Shown one piece after another: positions 52,901 through 56,586 of a stretch of DNA of 64,000 nt. The notes below the pieces were generated by a model that was not told where the DNA came from, did not search any database, and saw only the letters and a list, made by a program, of their open reading frames with translations. The DNA is taken from NCBI GenBank assembly GCA_949825065.1, contig OX463846.1:8265366-8329365 (forward strand), given 5' to 3'. The translations under genes and the position numbers were made by a program. Within the stretch, counting starts at the first letter, position 1. Every line of letters starts with the position of its first letter. The DNA comes from Odontocerum albicorne (taxonomy: Eukaryota; Arthropoda; Insecta; Trichoptera; Odontoceridae).

Positions 52901-53756
52901 ACACACGTTCATAATTATTTAAGTGGTCGAAATTATTCATTAACTAGGGGCTCCCCCTCCCTGGTTACTCTGCGGCCTACAATTATACAATTTGTTTTTA
53001 TTTTGATACATTTGGTAGAATAATTGACATATAATACATATGATTCCATTAGATTCAATACAAACATTACGTTGGGGTTTTTTTCTTACTGGTAATACAG
53101 TGTACACCACTTATTTCGCCTAGGGTAATATTATTACAGATAAATTTAATGAAAAATCTAATAATTGAAAATTAATTACGTCGAACTCAAGTTTTTTTAA
53201 CAAAAAAACTTTTTCTATATTTGAAGAGTCCGTGGTTACTTCTAATACACCTTGTAAATGTAACATTTATTTGAAATTTACGTATTGTAGTAAAATAAAA
53301 TAGAATGACGTAATTTAGACAGATCAAAATATAAACTTACCATGTGAATGCGGTGAAGACAAACGGCAACGATATGTGAACACCAATAGGCAGTGGACTG
53401 GCAGGTGCAGTTGCATGATGATATTCTGCGGCGGTCAAATGTGACGGCGACATTGAAAACGTCTCTCGGTTCAGGCATAACGACACTGGCCGACAAGTGG
53501 AACCCAATCTGCAGAGGATCCTTGACTGCGTTATTTCTGAAGAGATGTTCCCCTCTCTGGAACTCATCCGCCGAGCCGTTAGCCAGACACGAGTAAAGTC
53601 TGATATCTTCTTCATTATCAGCGAAACTCCAGAACGCTATACGCAACTGTAACTGCTCTGGGACGGGGGGGAATACTTGCTCCACTAACTCAAATGGTAT
53701 ATGAGATGCGACGCAACGTGCGGCTAATTCCGTCAACGATAATACTGCAGATTTAT
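19837..53756 (-). CDS. ZSWIM8: ZSWIM8 orthologue, 18 exons, N-terminus missing
   Basis: This is a split gene read right to left. The product is the SWIM zinc-finger receptor of a Cullin-RING E3 ligase (ZSWIM8/Dora/EBAX-1). In known animals it works with Elongin B/C and CUL3 and ubiquitylates Argonaute bound to trigger RNA, so that the microRNA decays. Eighteen exons with AG/GT boundaries sum to 5300 nt: two leading bases of a split codon, then exactly 1765 sense codons and TGA. That the frame closes over 17 junctions is strong support for the model. The family blocks are recognisable in order: BC-box/cullin-box region, SWIM CxC...CxH, the RPLRGREPEG block, FPGFRPALEAC, FRVGLFGLEMARPPAST, LGFEAAVAALGLK, NWLSRTYSSHVSWIT, AELALSCLPHAHALN and AYRVGMLALE. 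The start codon and first exon are outside the window. Identification rests on recalled family sequence, not on a search. Confidence 0.95.
20520..20595 (+). repeat. dispersed 70-bp repeat, copy 3
   Basis: CAATAATAAAAGGAAAATGTATACAGCACTG followed by GAGCACTCTCTAAAG is a diverged copy of the unit at 4038-4130. It lies in the last intron of ZSWIM8. Confidence 0.45.
20702..20840. repeat. tandem duplication, 70-bp period
   Basis: AAACAAATCAAAACTTAATA through GATGATTGAGAAT[T/A]GATC occurs twice in direct succession with few differences, in the last intron of ZSWIM8. It looks like a recent slippage duplication. Confidence 0.85.
20967..21116 (-). CDS. ZSWIM8: ZSWIM8 exon Q
   Basis: This exon completes residue 1694 and gives 1695-1743 plus two bases. 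The acceptor is ACATTCCAG and the donor is AGGAG|GTATAC. It encodes YIQCMHQMLYHLTASDYEEF and then SARTALQLTPEGTAQFKDWL, matching the family C-terminal block (HLTPADYDDFVNAIRSARSAF, then LTPMGMMQF). Confidence 0.94.
21975..22250 (+). pseudogene. LINE C-terminal fragment
   Basis: The frame HWRWLGRILKMPGTWSNCGF fits the RWLGHxLRM motif found near LINE protein ends, and IIRKFSLGLTWENVEYLA follows. A similar start (CGCTGGAGGTGGTTAGGC) recurs at 37914-37960. The fragment lies between exons P and Q. Confidence 0.45.
22525..22755 (-). CDS. ZSWIM8: ZSWIM8 exon P
   Basis: This exon completes residue 1617 and gives 1618-1693 plus two bases. The acceptor is TTCATTTCAG and the donor is CAGAT|GTAAGT. It encodes TPPYGENVKWLLRVSKKLGS, then QYLHQFCVCAVNSVVSPFVL, matching family segments around DVKWLLGLAAKLGVNYVHQF. 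The upstream intron (3.9 kb) holds two nested mariners. Confidence 0.94.
22902..23560 (-). pseudogene. hAT relic (candidate)
   Basis: The left end GATTCCCAAAGTGGTC and the right part AAGTGGTCTACGGGGCGA resemble hAT ends (GATTCCCAAAxTGG). Near 23165-23245 the plus strand reads LTNLKPNIESLLSEHQVHPS, which recalls hAT C-terminal sequence. It is strongly decayed, so the orientation is uncertain. Confidence 0.35.
23690..24125 (+). pseudogene. LINE reverse-transcriptase C-terminus
   Basis: Frames give EVIEFIYIGDLISRNGGCEA EIRRQIGMKKSARN, then CLRRMLGGGCSVYHKP...SIIQEYEITKRLSTTCKK and YFGHIARKNYASLEKVVITG. These are the known order of RT thumb and C-terminal motifs (YLGSLI, EIRRRI, FGHIARR). A second, shorter copy is at 55835-56170. 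Confidence 0.7.
24341..25611 (+). mobile_element. mariner family A, nested, full length
   Basis: The element is 1271 bp with near-perfect ends TTAGGGGGACCGGAAAGAAA, flanked by TA on both sides. It sits inside mariner B: the host sequence reads ...GTAGTACA then TA then TGTAAGC... across it. Near-identity of the two ends suggests a fairly young insertion. Confidence 0.92.
24504..25536 (+). pseudogene. mariner A transposase with two frameshifts
   Basis: Translation starts at ATG 24504 (MSRPTIDEEHLRHCMLF). It shifts near 24630 into the frame with RWIKKFKNNDRDLKNAPKTG RP, and again near 25010 into the frame with VLLCVWWDIEGVVHYELLKP. The catalytic residues of a D,D34D mariner are visible: CDEKWV, QQDNARPH and YSPDIAPSDYHLF. 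The end is NDGNYFID at 25536. The breaks make it inactive as it stands. Confidence 0.85.
26690..27333 (-). CDS. ZSWIM8: ZSWIM8 exon O, glutamine-rich expansion
   Basis: This exon gives residues 1403-1616 plus two bases. The acceptor is GACATTTCAG and the donor is AGCAG|GTTTGA, a weak donor supported because the join restores the family KYSR-TPPY junction. Residues about 1432-1590 are an imperfect Gln tract: a QQQQL pentapeptide array, then a QPQL tetrapeptide array (12-bp DNA repeat), then LQQMP/LQQVP repeats and MQPMQPMQP. After it comes SAYRVGMLALEAQARRVHDD, the conserved block. Open frames on the other strand here are shadows of the repeat. Confidence 0.92.
27560..28310 (+). repeat. 13-copy minisatellite of a 57-bp SINE-head unit
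   Basis: Thirteen direct units contain GAATACGACCTCAGTGACCA followed by AGTTGGTACGACGCATGTCC. The unit matches the tRNA-like head of the local SINE family (compare the reverse of 62620-62660: TACGACCTCCATTGCCAAGT). Directly after the array comes the B-box part of the same SINE. Copies 7 and 11 share a one-base deletion; copy 6 has a two-base deletion. The array lies in the intron between exons N and O. The 222-codon frame through it is a by-product of 57 being a multiple of 3. Confidence 0.95.
28311..28375 (+). repeat. SINE B-box part following the minisatellite
   Basis: TTGCGGATTTGATTCCTGTT and GGAATCCAGATTTTTTGAAA are the B-box region and the start of the SINE body, in the order expected after the head. 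Confidence 0.75.
28653..28921 (-). CDS. ZSWIM8: ZSWIM8 exon N
   Basis: This exon completes residue 1313 and gives residues to 1402. The acceptor is CGAACTTTCAG and the donor is CTTCAG|GTAAGT. It begins with the family motif GGGVYPEVLF and then becomes Pro/Thr/Met-rich (PLPITPLTPLSM), ending in a poly-Pro and His tract. It finishes in phase 0. Confidence 0.93.
30028..30303 (-). CDS. ZSWIM8: ZSWIM8 exon M
   Basis: This exon completes residue 1221 and gives 1222-1312 plus one base. The acceptor is TCTTCCAG and the donor is AAAAG|GTATGG. It encodes GHLTPPEAASIADRASQG, RAAAELALSCLPHAHALNHN and EIQRAVLQCKEQSDHMLERA, all directly alignable with the family. Confidence 0.95.
30523..30760. mobile_element. 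238-bp TTAA MITE (piggyBac-like)
   Basis: TTAA lies at 30519-30522 and 30761-30764. The inverted ends are CCACTTAACAGTT and CCACTTGATAGTT. Inside are repeated words with CGAACGAGGCTCGGG and CCGAGTCCCGCTCGGGC. It lies in the intron between exons L and M. Confidence 0.78.
30955..31114. repeat. tandem duplication, 80-bp period
   Basis: AAATAATCTGATGTATCTTT through GCACT[A/T]GATATTTAAT occurs twice in tandem with two or three differences. It ends about 27 bp from the donor site of exon L. Confidence 0.88.
31142..31304 (-). CDS. ZSWIM8: ZSWIM8 exon L
   Basis: This exon gives residues 1167-1220 plus one base. The acceptor is ATGGTGTTCAG and the donor is CACTG|GTAATA. It encodes HRGLHMAAFQLGLYALGLHN and then ANWLSRTYSSHVSWITG, the most conserved segment of the protein. 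Confidence 0.95.
31554..32825 (+). mobile_element. mariner family C, full length
   Basis: The element is 1272 bp, with ends TTGGGTTGATGCAAAAGTAA and the inverted match, and TA on both sides. It lies in the intron between exons K and L, opposite to the gene. Confidence 0.93.
31736..32750 (+). pseudogene. mariner C transposase, frameshifted
   Basis: The start ATG 31736 (MSVDKVHLRHCLLYEFRK) leads through two helix-turn-helix parts (GRPLKSDDNKL; TTREIASMMGVNQTTVLRHL) to VTGDEKWVVY. A shift near 32270 joins the frame of KVMLCVWWNCKGIVYFELLE. At 32475 the HPDNA motif runs into TGA because a short stretch is missing; the next frame goes on with YCPDLAPSDFHLLRSL to 32750. All three catalytic Asp codons survive, but the reading frame is broken. 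Confidence 0.87.
32980..33440 (-). pseudogene. LINE 3' fragment, cut by mariner D
   Basis: On the minus strand it matches the LINE family at 58530-59000 (sequence for CATACCATCACACCACTTCC, TGATCCAATCATACTTTCC and ACAGCATTTATTTGGCTC). It ends exactly at the TA where the mariner at 33443 begins. Confidence 0.55.
33443..34133. mobile_element. mariner family D derivative with two inverted 5' ends
   Basis: The element is 691 bp, TA-flanked. The left arm (33443 to about 33628) carries the end TTAGGTGTTAACTTAAGTTG, the 5' UTR and the transposase start MECQ. The right arm (about 33950-34133) is not the normal 3' end of the family (compare 40840-40935) but an inverted copy of the same 5' segment, start codon included. 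Between them lies the transposase N-terminus (ARDICEVYGEDDMNEKTARR WF) with a stop at 33894. Confidence 0.88.
34208..34340 (-). CDS. ZSWIM8: ZSWIM8 exon K
   Basis: This exon gives residues 1122-1166. The acceptor is TTTCTTTCAG and the donor is ACTCAG|GTAAGT. It encodes FKGKRAYPSIPNQPSEASAH and then FMFELAKSVLSKAGGSSSTS, a clear match to the family block VPNQPSEAAAHFYFELAKTVL. It is only 133 nt long and was found by looking for this missing block between exons J and L. Confidence 0.94.
34565..34690 (+). pseudogene. hAT dimerisation-domain fragment
   Basis: The frame VSCEKSFSKLKYILSRLLNS FTQSHFKSLMMMPCKKD fits the hATC motif (xSxxERxFSxLKxIKxxxRSxMxxxRLxxLxxMSI). It is short and isolated, in the intron between exons J and K. 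Confidence 0.6.
34705..34830 (+). pseudogene. LINE reverse-transcriptase fragment
   Basis: Codons give EFCYLGSILISDGGG and, after a shift, DIKRKATTENNVNGAL, the RT stretch F.YLGS.ISSDGG...EIKRRI. It follows the hAT fragment directly. Confidence 0.5.
35734..35936 (-). CDS. ZSWIM8: ZSWIM8 exon J, proline-rich
   Basis: This exon gives residues 1055-1121 plus two bases. The acceptor is GTGCCTAG and the donor is GCCAG|GTGAGA. It is rich in Pro, His and Gln (PPPPHPPHPPPQPSPHQQPS) and probably disordered. The ATG at its 5' end is internal. The AG at the end completes Arg with the next exon, giving R-F-K-G-K, the family RYKGRR position. Confidence 0.88.
35965..36955 (+). pseudogene. LINE fragment interrupted by a pogo-like element
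   Basis: The left piece (35965-36135) and right piece (36737-36955) together follow the LINE copy at 60775-61150. The sequence goes from AACGAATTAAGAAATACTAC before the insertion to CAGTGCAAATGTAAGTGAAA after it, with no loss. The right piece has the GRPRK tract and ends in GTATATATATATGTA. Confidence 0.65.
36138..36734 (+). mobile_element. 597-bp pogo-like element
   Basis: Inverted ends CCGTATTTTACGGACTATAA and, from the right, CCATATTTTACGGACTATAA, with TA on both sides. Inside, plus-strand codons give IVKSFKKCGISNALDGSEDH LIYEEDND and an acidic tail, which I recognise as the C-terminal end of pogo/Tigger-like (CENP-B-type) transposases. The catalytic domain is deleted. It is inserted in a LINE. 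Confidence 0.8.
37225..37350 (-). CDS. ZSWIM8: ZSWIM8 exon I
   Basis: This exon gives residues 1013-1054, 42 codons, phase 0 at both ends. The acceptor is CTCCGAACAG and the donor is TATCAG|GTAAGT. It starts LLDREIHRLVKSP, matching the family LLDRESQT position directly after exon H, then becomes Pro-rich. Confidence 0.88.
37485..37767. mobile_element. 283-bp TTAA MITE, copy 1
   Basis: TTAA flanks (37481-37484, 37768-37771); the ends are CCTGTACACCGCG and, inverted, CGTGTTCCTCGCG. Copies of the same family lie at 54009-54291 (same strand, same length) and 46136-46870 (inverted, with a LINE inside). It lies in the intron between exons H and I. Confidence 0.85.
38393..38599 (-). CDS. ZSWIM8: ZSWIM8 exon H
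   Basis: This exon gives residues 944-1012, phase 0 at both ends. The acceptor is CACTTCCAG and the donor is AACAAG|GTAAAG. It encodes DEMLGFEAAVAALGLKANVS followed by EAEHPLLCEGARRQRGDLAL, a nearly invariant ZSWIM8 signature. Confidence 0.95.
38896..39378 (+). mobile_element. mariner family E, 3'-truncated
   Basis: It begins ACACATCGATCAATAAGTCC and carries the transposase N-terminus in broken frames (TTICRWYADLKRG...DTNDAERSGRPNEVV TPENI). Similarity stops at about 39378, after GTGTTTACACT. The catalytic part is lost. Confidence 0.82.
39503..40935 (+). mobile_element. mariner family D, full length, with a LINE tail inside
   Basis: Ends TTAGGTGTTAACATAAGTTG and TTGGGTGTTAACATAAGTTG, TA flanks. 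The transposase start is MECQVDENEHFRHLL at 39676. Frames are broken several times. ITGNEKWCIY has Asn for the first catalytic Asp, and the third Asp is also lost (YSPDLAPSVYTF, Val for Asp). A 166-bp LINE tail sits at 40305-40470. Confidence 0.9.
40305..40470 (+). mobile_element. LINE 3' end copy, tail (AAT)n, inside mariner D
   Basis: CCTCAGTGAGATACAGGCAA to a run of AAT is identical in kind to the 3' ends at 5938-6103 and 46622-46792. It splits a codon run for ERN-Q-TVNAELY of the mariner, so the host sequence resumes without loss. Confidence 0.85.
40936..41367. other. intron stretch without recognised features
   Basis: AT-rich intron before exon G on its 3' side. It has two CCTAACCTAA words at 41283-41320, too short to call telomeric. 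Confidence 0.5.
41368..42564 (-). CDS. ZSWIM8: ZSWIM8 exon G, the large 1197-nt exon
   Basis: This exon gives residues 545-943, phase 0 at both ends. The acceptor is TTTTTCAG and the donor is AAATG|GTGAGC. The first two thirds are Ser/Asn/Gly/Asp-rich and probably disordered, as in the same position of the vertebrate protein. The last part is conserved: SWEILFARAEGLYAHGHSAE, then AFRVGLFGLEMARPPASTKP and LEVKLANQEAELMSLLKRIP, which form the helical repeat region. The first Met codon, at 42561, is internal and not the gene start. Confidence 0.94.
42565..43178. other. intron stretch without recognised features
   Basis: I see no gene, repeat arm or hairpin of note here; it is the intron upstream of exon G. 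Confidence 0.5.
43179..43364 (-). repeat. tRNA-derived SINE, complete
   Basis: The minus strand starts GACCTCCGTGGCCTGGTGGT (A box), then AGGTTGCGGGTTCGATCCCC (B box), a TCTGG..AACCCAG body, and the tail GGTTGGAAGAGATTGCC...CTCGCCAGGTT. It is not a functional tRNA: the cloverleaf does not close. It defines the SINE family in this window. A frame across it reads VAGSIPAGT, a frequent artefact of tRNA-like DNA. Confidence 0.88.
43628..43777 (-). CDS. ZSWIM8: ZSWIM8 exon F, symmetric 50-codon exon
   Basis: This exon gives residues 495-544. It lies between TTCTGTTCAG and GAC|GTAAGC, is open, GC-rich against AT-rich introns, and phase 0 at both ends, so it joins exon E to exon G without changing frame. 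The peptide begins VNSSKPVLNNELGLTYRL and ends KVIRRLMLFCSD. I do not recognise it in vertebrate ZSWIM8, so exon status rests on splice sites, composition and frame. It could be a cassette exon. Confidence 0.75.
43850..44085 (+). pseudogene. LINE 3' fragment
   Basis: GTGGTAGTGAAAGACCAAGA and GGATGTAGAAGAGGCGAAGG match other copies of the GRPRK LINE family. It abuts the mariner that starts at 44088. Confidence 0.55.
44088..44971 (+). mobile_element. mariner family E, internally deleted
   Basis: Ends ACACATCGATCAATAAGT and the inverted ACACATCGATCAATAA, TA flanks. About 370 bp of the transposase N-terminus is deleted right after the left end. The catalytic part stays open from 44314 to 44910, with MDETWIHHYT, LQDNAPCHKSM and YSPDLAPSDYWLF, the D,D34D triad. 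It cannot make a full transposase. Confidence 0.9.
45354..45413. repeat. tandem duplication, 31-bp period
   Basis: TGGTATGATTTAACAGGAAA TATTACAA occurs twice in tandem, in the intron between exons E and F. Confidence 0.85.
45719..46015 (-). CDS. ZSWIM8: ZSWIM8 exon E
   Basis: This exon gives residues 396-494, phase 0 at both ends. The acceptor is TTCATCAG and the donor is ACACAG|GTTAGA. It encodes a Ser/Gly/Pro-rich lead and then FPGFRPALEACFMDWDDYPV and PGVTYSG, matching the family block FPGFRPAVEAC...PLPGVTYSG. The tail after that block is not conserved as far as I recall. Confidence 0.92.
46136..46870. mobile_element. TTAA MITE, copy 2, inverted, with LINE insertion
   Basis: TTAA at 46132-46135 and 46871-46874. 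The MITE sequence is the reverse of 37485-37767 and is cut at GCGTTTAAACT by a LINE copy (46346-46792); it then resumes as ACTTAGAAATTAAAAAACGC. Without the insertion it would be close to 283 bp. Confidence 0.88.
46346..46792 (+). mobile_element. LINE 3' end copy, poly(A)-like tail, inside MITE
   Basis: The sequence is 5'-truncated relative to 5546-6103 and ends in AATAATA then about 26 A. AAACT at 46341-46345 and 46793-46797 is the likely target-site duplication. Confidence 0.88.
46890..47480 (-). other. possible LINE-derived intron DNA
   Basis: The T/C-rich run with words like TTCATTTACACTGACACC resembles the minus-strand LINE 3' regions elsewhere, but I found no motif that decides it. No host gene is seen. 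Confidence 0.25.
47497..47566 (-). repeat. dispersed 70-bp repeat, copy 4
   Basis: AGAGCACCCTTGAGGAGAGT, GCACTTTATAAATTGTCC and TTATTATTAT are the inverted form of the unit at 4038-4130. Confidence 0.65.
47844..48107 (-). CDS. ZSWIM8: ZSWIM8 exon D, with glycine-rich insert
   Basis: This exon gives residues 308-395, phase 0 at both ends. The acceptor is TTTCCAG and the donor is AAG|GTGACA, a weak but acceptable GT site. The family motif WWY is followed by a Ser/Gly tract with runs of eight glycines and then SLCDELVSLWRLAALNPALA, which corresponds to the conserved CDEMVTLWRLAVLDPAL segment. The glycine tract is probably a disordered linker. Confidence 0.92.
48240..48345 (-). repeat. SINE tail remnant
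   Basis: GTTTATTGCTATGCAGCAAT and TTCTTCCAGCCAACCATC are the 3' part of the SINE in minus orientation; the head is lost. Confidence 0.45.
48934..49129 (-). CDS. ZSWIM8: ZSWIM8 exon C
   Basis: This exon gives residues 242-307. The acceptor is GATTCCAG and the donor is AACAG|GTATAC. AG from exon B plus T makes Ser. The encoded block EWSSLLRPLRGREPEGMWNL followed by IVREMFKRGDRNAVPLLQII is one of the best conserved parts of the family. It ends in phase 0. Confidence 0.93.
49190..49445 (-). pseudogene. LINE reverse-transcriptase fragment with YADD
   Basis: On the minus strand near 49320-49340 the codons give LLYADDM, the catalytic motif of reverse transcriptase. Flanking sequence resembles 59200-59400. 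It ends next to the mariner at 49455. Confidence 0.5.
49455..50741 (+). mobile_element. mariner family E, full length, broken frame
   Basis: 1287 bp, ends ACACATCGATCAATAAGTCC and its inverted match, TA flanks. The N-terminal part (from ATG 49631) is out of frame after several small indels. The part from 50045 to 50635 is open with MDETCIHHYT, HQDNSPCHKSM and YSPDLAPSDYWLF; its last codons end early at a TGA in KLGKR. It lies in the intron between exons B and C. Confidence 0.92.
50806..51000. repeat. four-copy tandem repeat, about 49-bp unit
   Basis: CTTTTGCCGTTGCTAGTTTC followed by GTGGAGTGAAATGGTCTGCC recurs four times with growing divergence at the edges. It begins 65 bp after the mariner end. 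Confidence 0.85.
51075..51150 (-). repeat. dispersed 70-bp repeat, copy 5
   Basis: CCCGAGTTAGAACGCCTTTG, GAGGAGACTCTGCTCTCTAA and CGGTGTTATATAAAC are the inverted form of the unit at 4038-4130. Confidence 0.5.
51267..51359. ncRNA. 93-nt hairpin, candidate microRNA-type precursor
   Basis: The arms 51267-51303 and 51323-51359 pair over 37 positions without bulges: 33 Watson-Crick pairs, one G-U pair and three mismatches. The inner 19 pairs (CGATATACACGCTTCAACG) are perfect, and the loop has 19 nt. The shape is that of an animal pre-miRNA, but a very small foldback insertion would look the same. It lies in the intron between exons B and C, inside a dispersed repeat (51165-51475), and could be read from either strand. 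No expression evidence is available. Confidence 0.4.
51841..52151 (-). CDS. ZSWIM8: ZSWIM8 exon B
   Basis: This exon gives residues 139-241 plus two bases of the next codon. The acceptor is GTCGTTCAG and the donor is TTTTCAG|GTAATG. It encodes the conserved stretch APVSESLQRLQRDQLQKFAQ and then INTVCGAPDPTAGASATDQ, both typical of ZSWIM8 just after the SWIM finger. The phase from exon A (0) and into exon C (2) is consistent. Together with exon A it sits between inverted mariner copies. Confidence 0.93.
52234..52440 (-). repeat. tRNA SINE with 16-bp target duplication
   Basis: Minus-strand SINE of the same family as 43179-43364: head with GGCCTGGTGGTAAGACGTTT, B box GGGTTCAATCGCC, tail GCCACGTGGCAATTAACT. 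Direct repeats TGCAGTATTTAAGGAA lie at 52218-52233 and 52441-52456, as expected for LINE-driven retroposition. A further AGTATTTAAAACTTTC precedes the right repeat. Confidence 0.88.
52680..52800 (+). repeat. SINE 3' part remnant
   Basis: GATCCCAGTCTGGTTTTTCA, CTGGTTGTTGAGAAGAAATT and GTCATATGGCAATAAGCTTC follow the SINE body and tail; the head is missing. Confidence 0.5.
53341..53756 (-). CDS. ZSWIM8: ZSWIM8 exon A: BC/cullin-box region and SWIM finger
   Basis: This exon gives visible residues 1-138, counted from the first complete codon. The acceptor is TTTTCAG at 53757 and the donor is ATG|GTAAGT at 53341; the first two bases complete a codon from an unseen upstream exon. Residues 7-35 (LTELAARCVASHIPFELVEQ onward) fit the Elongin BC-box and cullin-box region of the family. 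The SWIM zinc finger is C116-x-C118 then C125-x-H127, near the exon end, with all four zinc ligands present. The block IAFWSFADNEEDIRLYSCLA is nearly invariant in animals. No upstream exon was found between 53757 and 64000. Confidence 0.93.
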
Positions 53757-54008
53757 CTGAAAAATAAATTTTCAGAAATTTTATTTAAATATTGTACATA
53801 CACATATACAATAACGTTACAATAATATATGAAATAACACTTCTAATGATTTAACACTTTCAGTTATCACTTTAATTTTGAAATATACTTCATACATTTC
53901 TTCTTGGCTTCTATTTTTTTAATGAAAAGAACATCAGAAGTAATATTTAAATTTCCTTTAAAACACAATGAGACACACAGGTATTGGAAAGATAGACTAT
54001 TACATTAA

Positions 54009-54291
54009 CCTGTACACCGTGTTAAAAATCAAATTCCACGAATCCTGTGCACAGCACAATTTCGGCATTTTTTAATTTCTAAGTTTAAACGCGTATTTTG
54101 TTTAGAACCACTGATATTTGATTACACCACCAAGTAAACATGACATTCAAGTAATTTTCTGATAATAAATAATAGTCATTACTCTTAAGGAGACTCATTA
54201 AATAAAGGAGATAAACTAAACATTACGTAAAATACACAAAGGAATGCTACAGATCAGATCACGGGCGTTTGTGCTTCCCGCGAGGAACACG
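54009..54291. mobile_element. 283-bp TTAA MITE, copy 3
   Basis: TTAA at 54005-54008 and 54292-54295; nearly identical to 37485-37767 and the same length. It lies upstream of exon A. Confidence 0.88.
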
Positions 54292-54570
54292 TTAATTCAT
54301 AAATAATAGGATATCTGGAAAGTATAATATCGTATTTTTGGGTCAAATTCTCTAACACAAAATTGCACTAAATGCTCGTGGATAATGGTTTTCGATATTT
54401 TCAGTACTCGGCAATCTCTTGTGTCATCAGTTGTAATCAGCTTTCCAGAATACACACCATCTTCGAGTGTCATATCACCATTACAGTTTGTTTTAAACCA
54501 CATTTGACACTCAATCATTTACTGCATCGTCGCCATACAGCGTACATATCTTTTTTGTTTACATTATTTA

Positions 54571-54785
54571 TAGTTCAGAAATTCTAGGATGAGTCCTGTA
54601 ACAGCTCATAAATTTGCCCCAATACAACCTTGTAACGATGTTCAGTAATTTTAATTATTTTATCAACTTTAATATAAGCATCAATTCTAATAAATAGCAA
54701 GTTATTTAGGTAAATACATTACATAAGGTTGTATTGGGGCCAATTTGTGAGCTGTCACAGGACTCATCCTAGAATTTCCGAACTA
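54571..54785. mobile_element. 215-bp TA-flanked MITE, copy 2
   Basis: Same ends and length as 7429-7643, with a small number of substitutions; TA on both sides. Confidence 0.87.
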
Positions 54786-55429
54786 TAGCAAGTTTATAAT
54801 GCAGTTTTTTGTTTAACAGATAATCCACCCACACTGGGGTGATTTGTGACAACACATTAAAGCCAAAAAATGCTATAATAAGAGTTAATATAATAAATGT
54901 AATTAAAAAACGATTTTCGATAATTTATGTTTCAACTGATTAAACTTCAAAAATGTAACGATCAATCTTAAATTAAATTTATAGTCATTCAAATTTTAAT
55001 ATTTCAATGCAGTCTGAGATCAGTATGTCTAATTCATTGAAATATTATAGTCACATTTAAAAAGAGAAAAATTTATTCAAAAACATTTATAATATCAAAA
55101 GTCACAGTAGAAAGCTAAAGAGCATTCATTTTTTATTCACACAAATATATGTTGCGTAAAACCAGTTTTAATTTGCATATAATTAATATACATATGAGTA
55201 TATAAATTGCACATCCATACTCCTTTTTAGTATTGAGTTCTGTGAAAACATTTATTTGTGTTGAGAAATATCTATGGCAAATTCAATACAAAACTTGAAA
55301 TATATTGACATATAAATACAAAAAAGATCGAACCAACATTGGAGTTGTTTTAAGATATTTGCGGAAATATAGAATCTATTTTCTTAAGACTGAATTCAAA
55401 TGTGAAATATGAATATTTACTAATACGTA
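54786..55429. other. AT-rich interval
   Basis: No gene or repeat is recognised in this strongly AT-rich stretch. Confidence 0.5.
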
Positions 55430-55575
55430 AATGTAAAAATTCAGAGAAATCGTAAGAGCTGTATCAGAAGGCGTATGGATGTAGAAGTGAAGGACATGTG
55501 TCTAAATAAGAAAGTCTTGCACTCTGTCCTGTCTGCCTACCCTGACAAGGAAATAATGTGATGATGTGAATGTAT
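55430..55575 (+). pseudogene. LINE 3' end fragment
   Basis: AGAGAAATCGTAAGAGCTGT, GGATGTAGAAGTGAAGGACA and CTGCCTACCCTGACAAGG are the last part of the GRPRK LINE family. Confidence 0.55.
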
Positions 55576-55834
55576 TTGTACATATTTACTCTTTATACTG
55601 ATTTTTTTTTGTATTGCGCCGTATATTTGTAATATTTATTATGAAACAACAGCTGGTTGATTGAAAAAAATTGCTTTAAACTAAAAGATCTGCCAAATGT
55701 ATTTGCATGACAGCATTAAATAATAATAATAAATAATACATTTGTTTTTTTTTTATATTTAAAGGGGTATATTTAATAATACCTTATCGAAAGTCCTTAT
55801 CGTGAAGTGATAAATAGTAATTCGTTAAAGGATT

Positions 55835-56170
55835 ACGAAGAGGTCAACGAGTCTATCTACCTAGGTGCTCTCATTTCGAAGAATGGAGGATGTGAAGCAG
55901 AGATCCAAAGACAAATTAGAATTGCAAGAAGATATGGATTAACTGAACCAAAATTCGTCTAAGTCTCTAGTATTCTCCATATGGAGTGAAAATATGGATG
56001 ATGAAAAAGAACAAAACAAAAATTATAGATGCCTTCGAGTGTGGTGTTGACAGTGGATATTCCATATCCCATGAACTGCAAGGCCATCAACAACTCTATC
56101 ATCCAAGAAAAAGAGGTTACGGAAAGACAATATGCTGGAAATTAATTTGTTAAGTTGATGGTTAAACCCT
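55835..56170 (+). pseudogene. LINE reverse-transcriptase fragment
   Basis: EEVNESIYLGALISKNGGCE AEIQRQIRIARR matches the copy at 23690-24125. Later frames are shifted and carry stops. Confidence 0.62.
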
Positions 56171-56586
56171 TTTGATAAATTAGGTATACGCCAAATCAAA
56201 AAAAAAATTAGATAAGGTCCCAGTTAAGTATTCTCCGAATCCTTAACGACTTTCCTAATTCTCAGCAGTGTTGTTAAAGCTATATTGAAAAAATAAAAAC
56301 ACTGTTACAGCTACATTTCAATCTTAAGTAGCATGCTATTCAAAAATCAAAGTAAAAATGAGTCATGGCACTCCTTCAAAGCTAATCTTACATGCAGGCT
56401 CTACCTGTAGTAAGATATTTTTTTCAAACACTTATTTTCAGTTCTGAGAAACCCCTATAGTAAAATTATTCAAAAAGAATGAATGAAATGCCTGCTAAAT
56501 ACTACAACGATTTGAGAAAGTTTCCAAGTAAAATAATGTTAAAAAAACTGTTAAGTATGGTGTACATAACAAAAGGTTTCTACATA
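56171..56586. other. AT-rich interval
   Basis: I see nothing that I can name between the LINE fragment and the mariner. Confidence 0.5.
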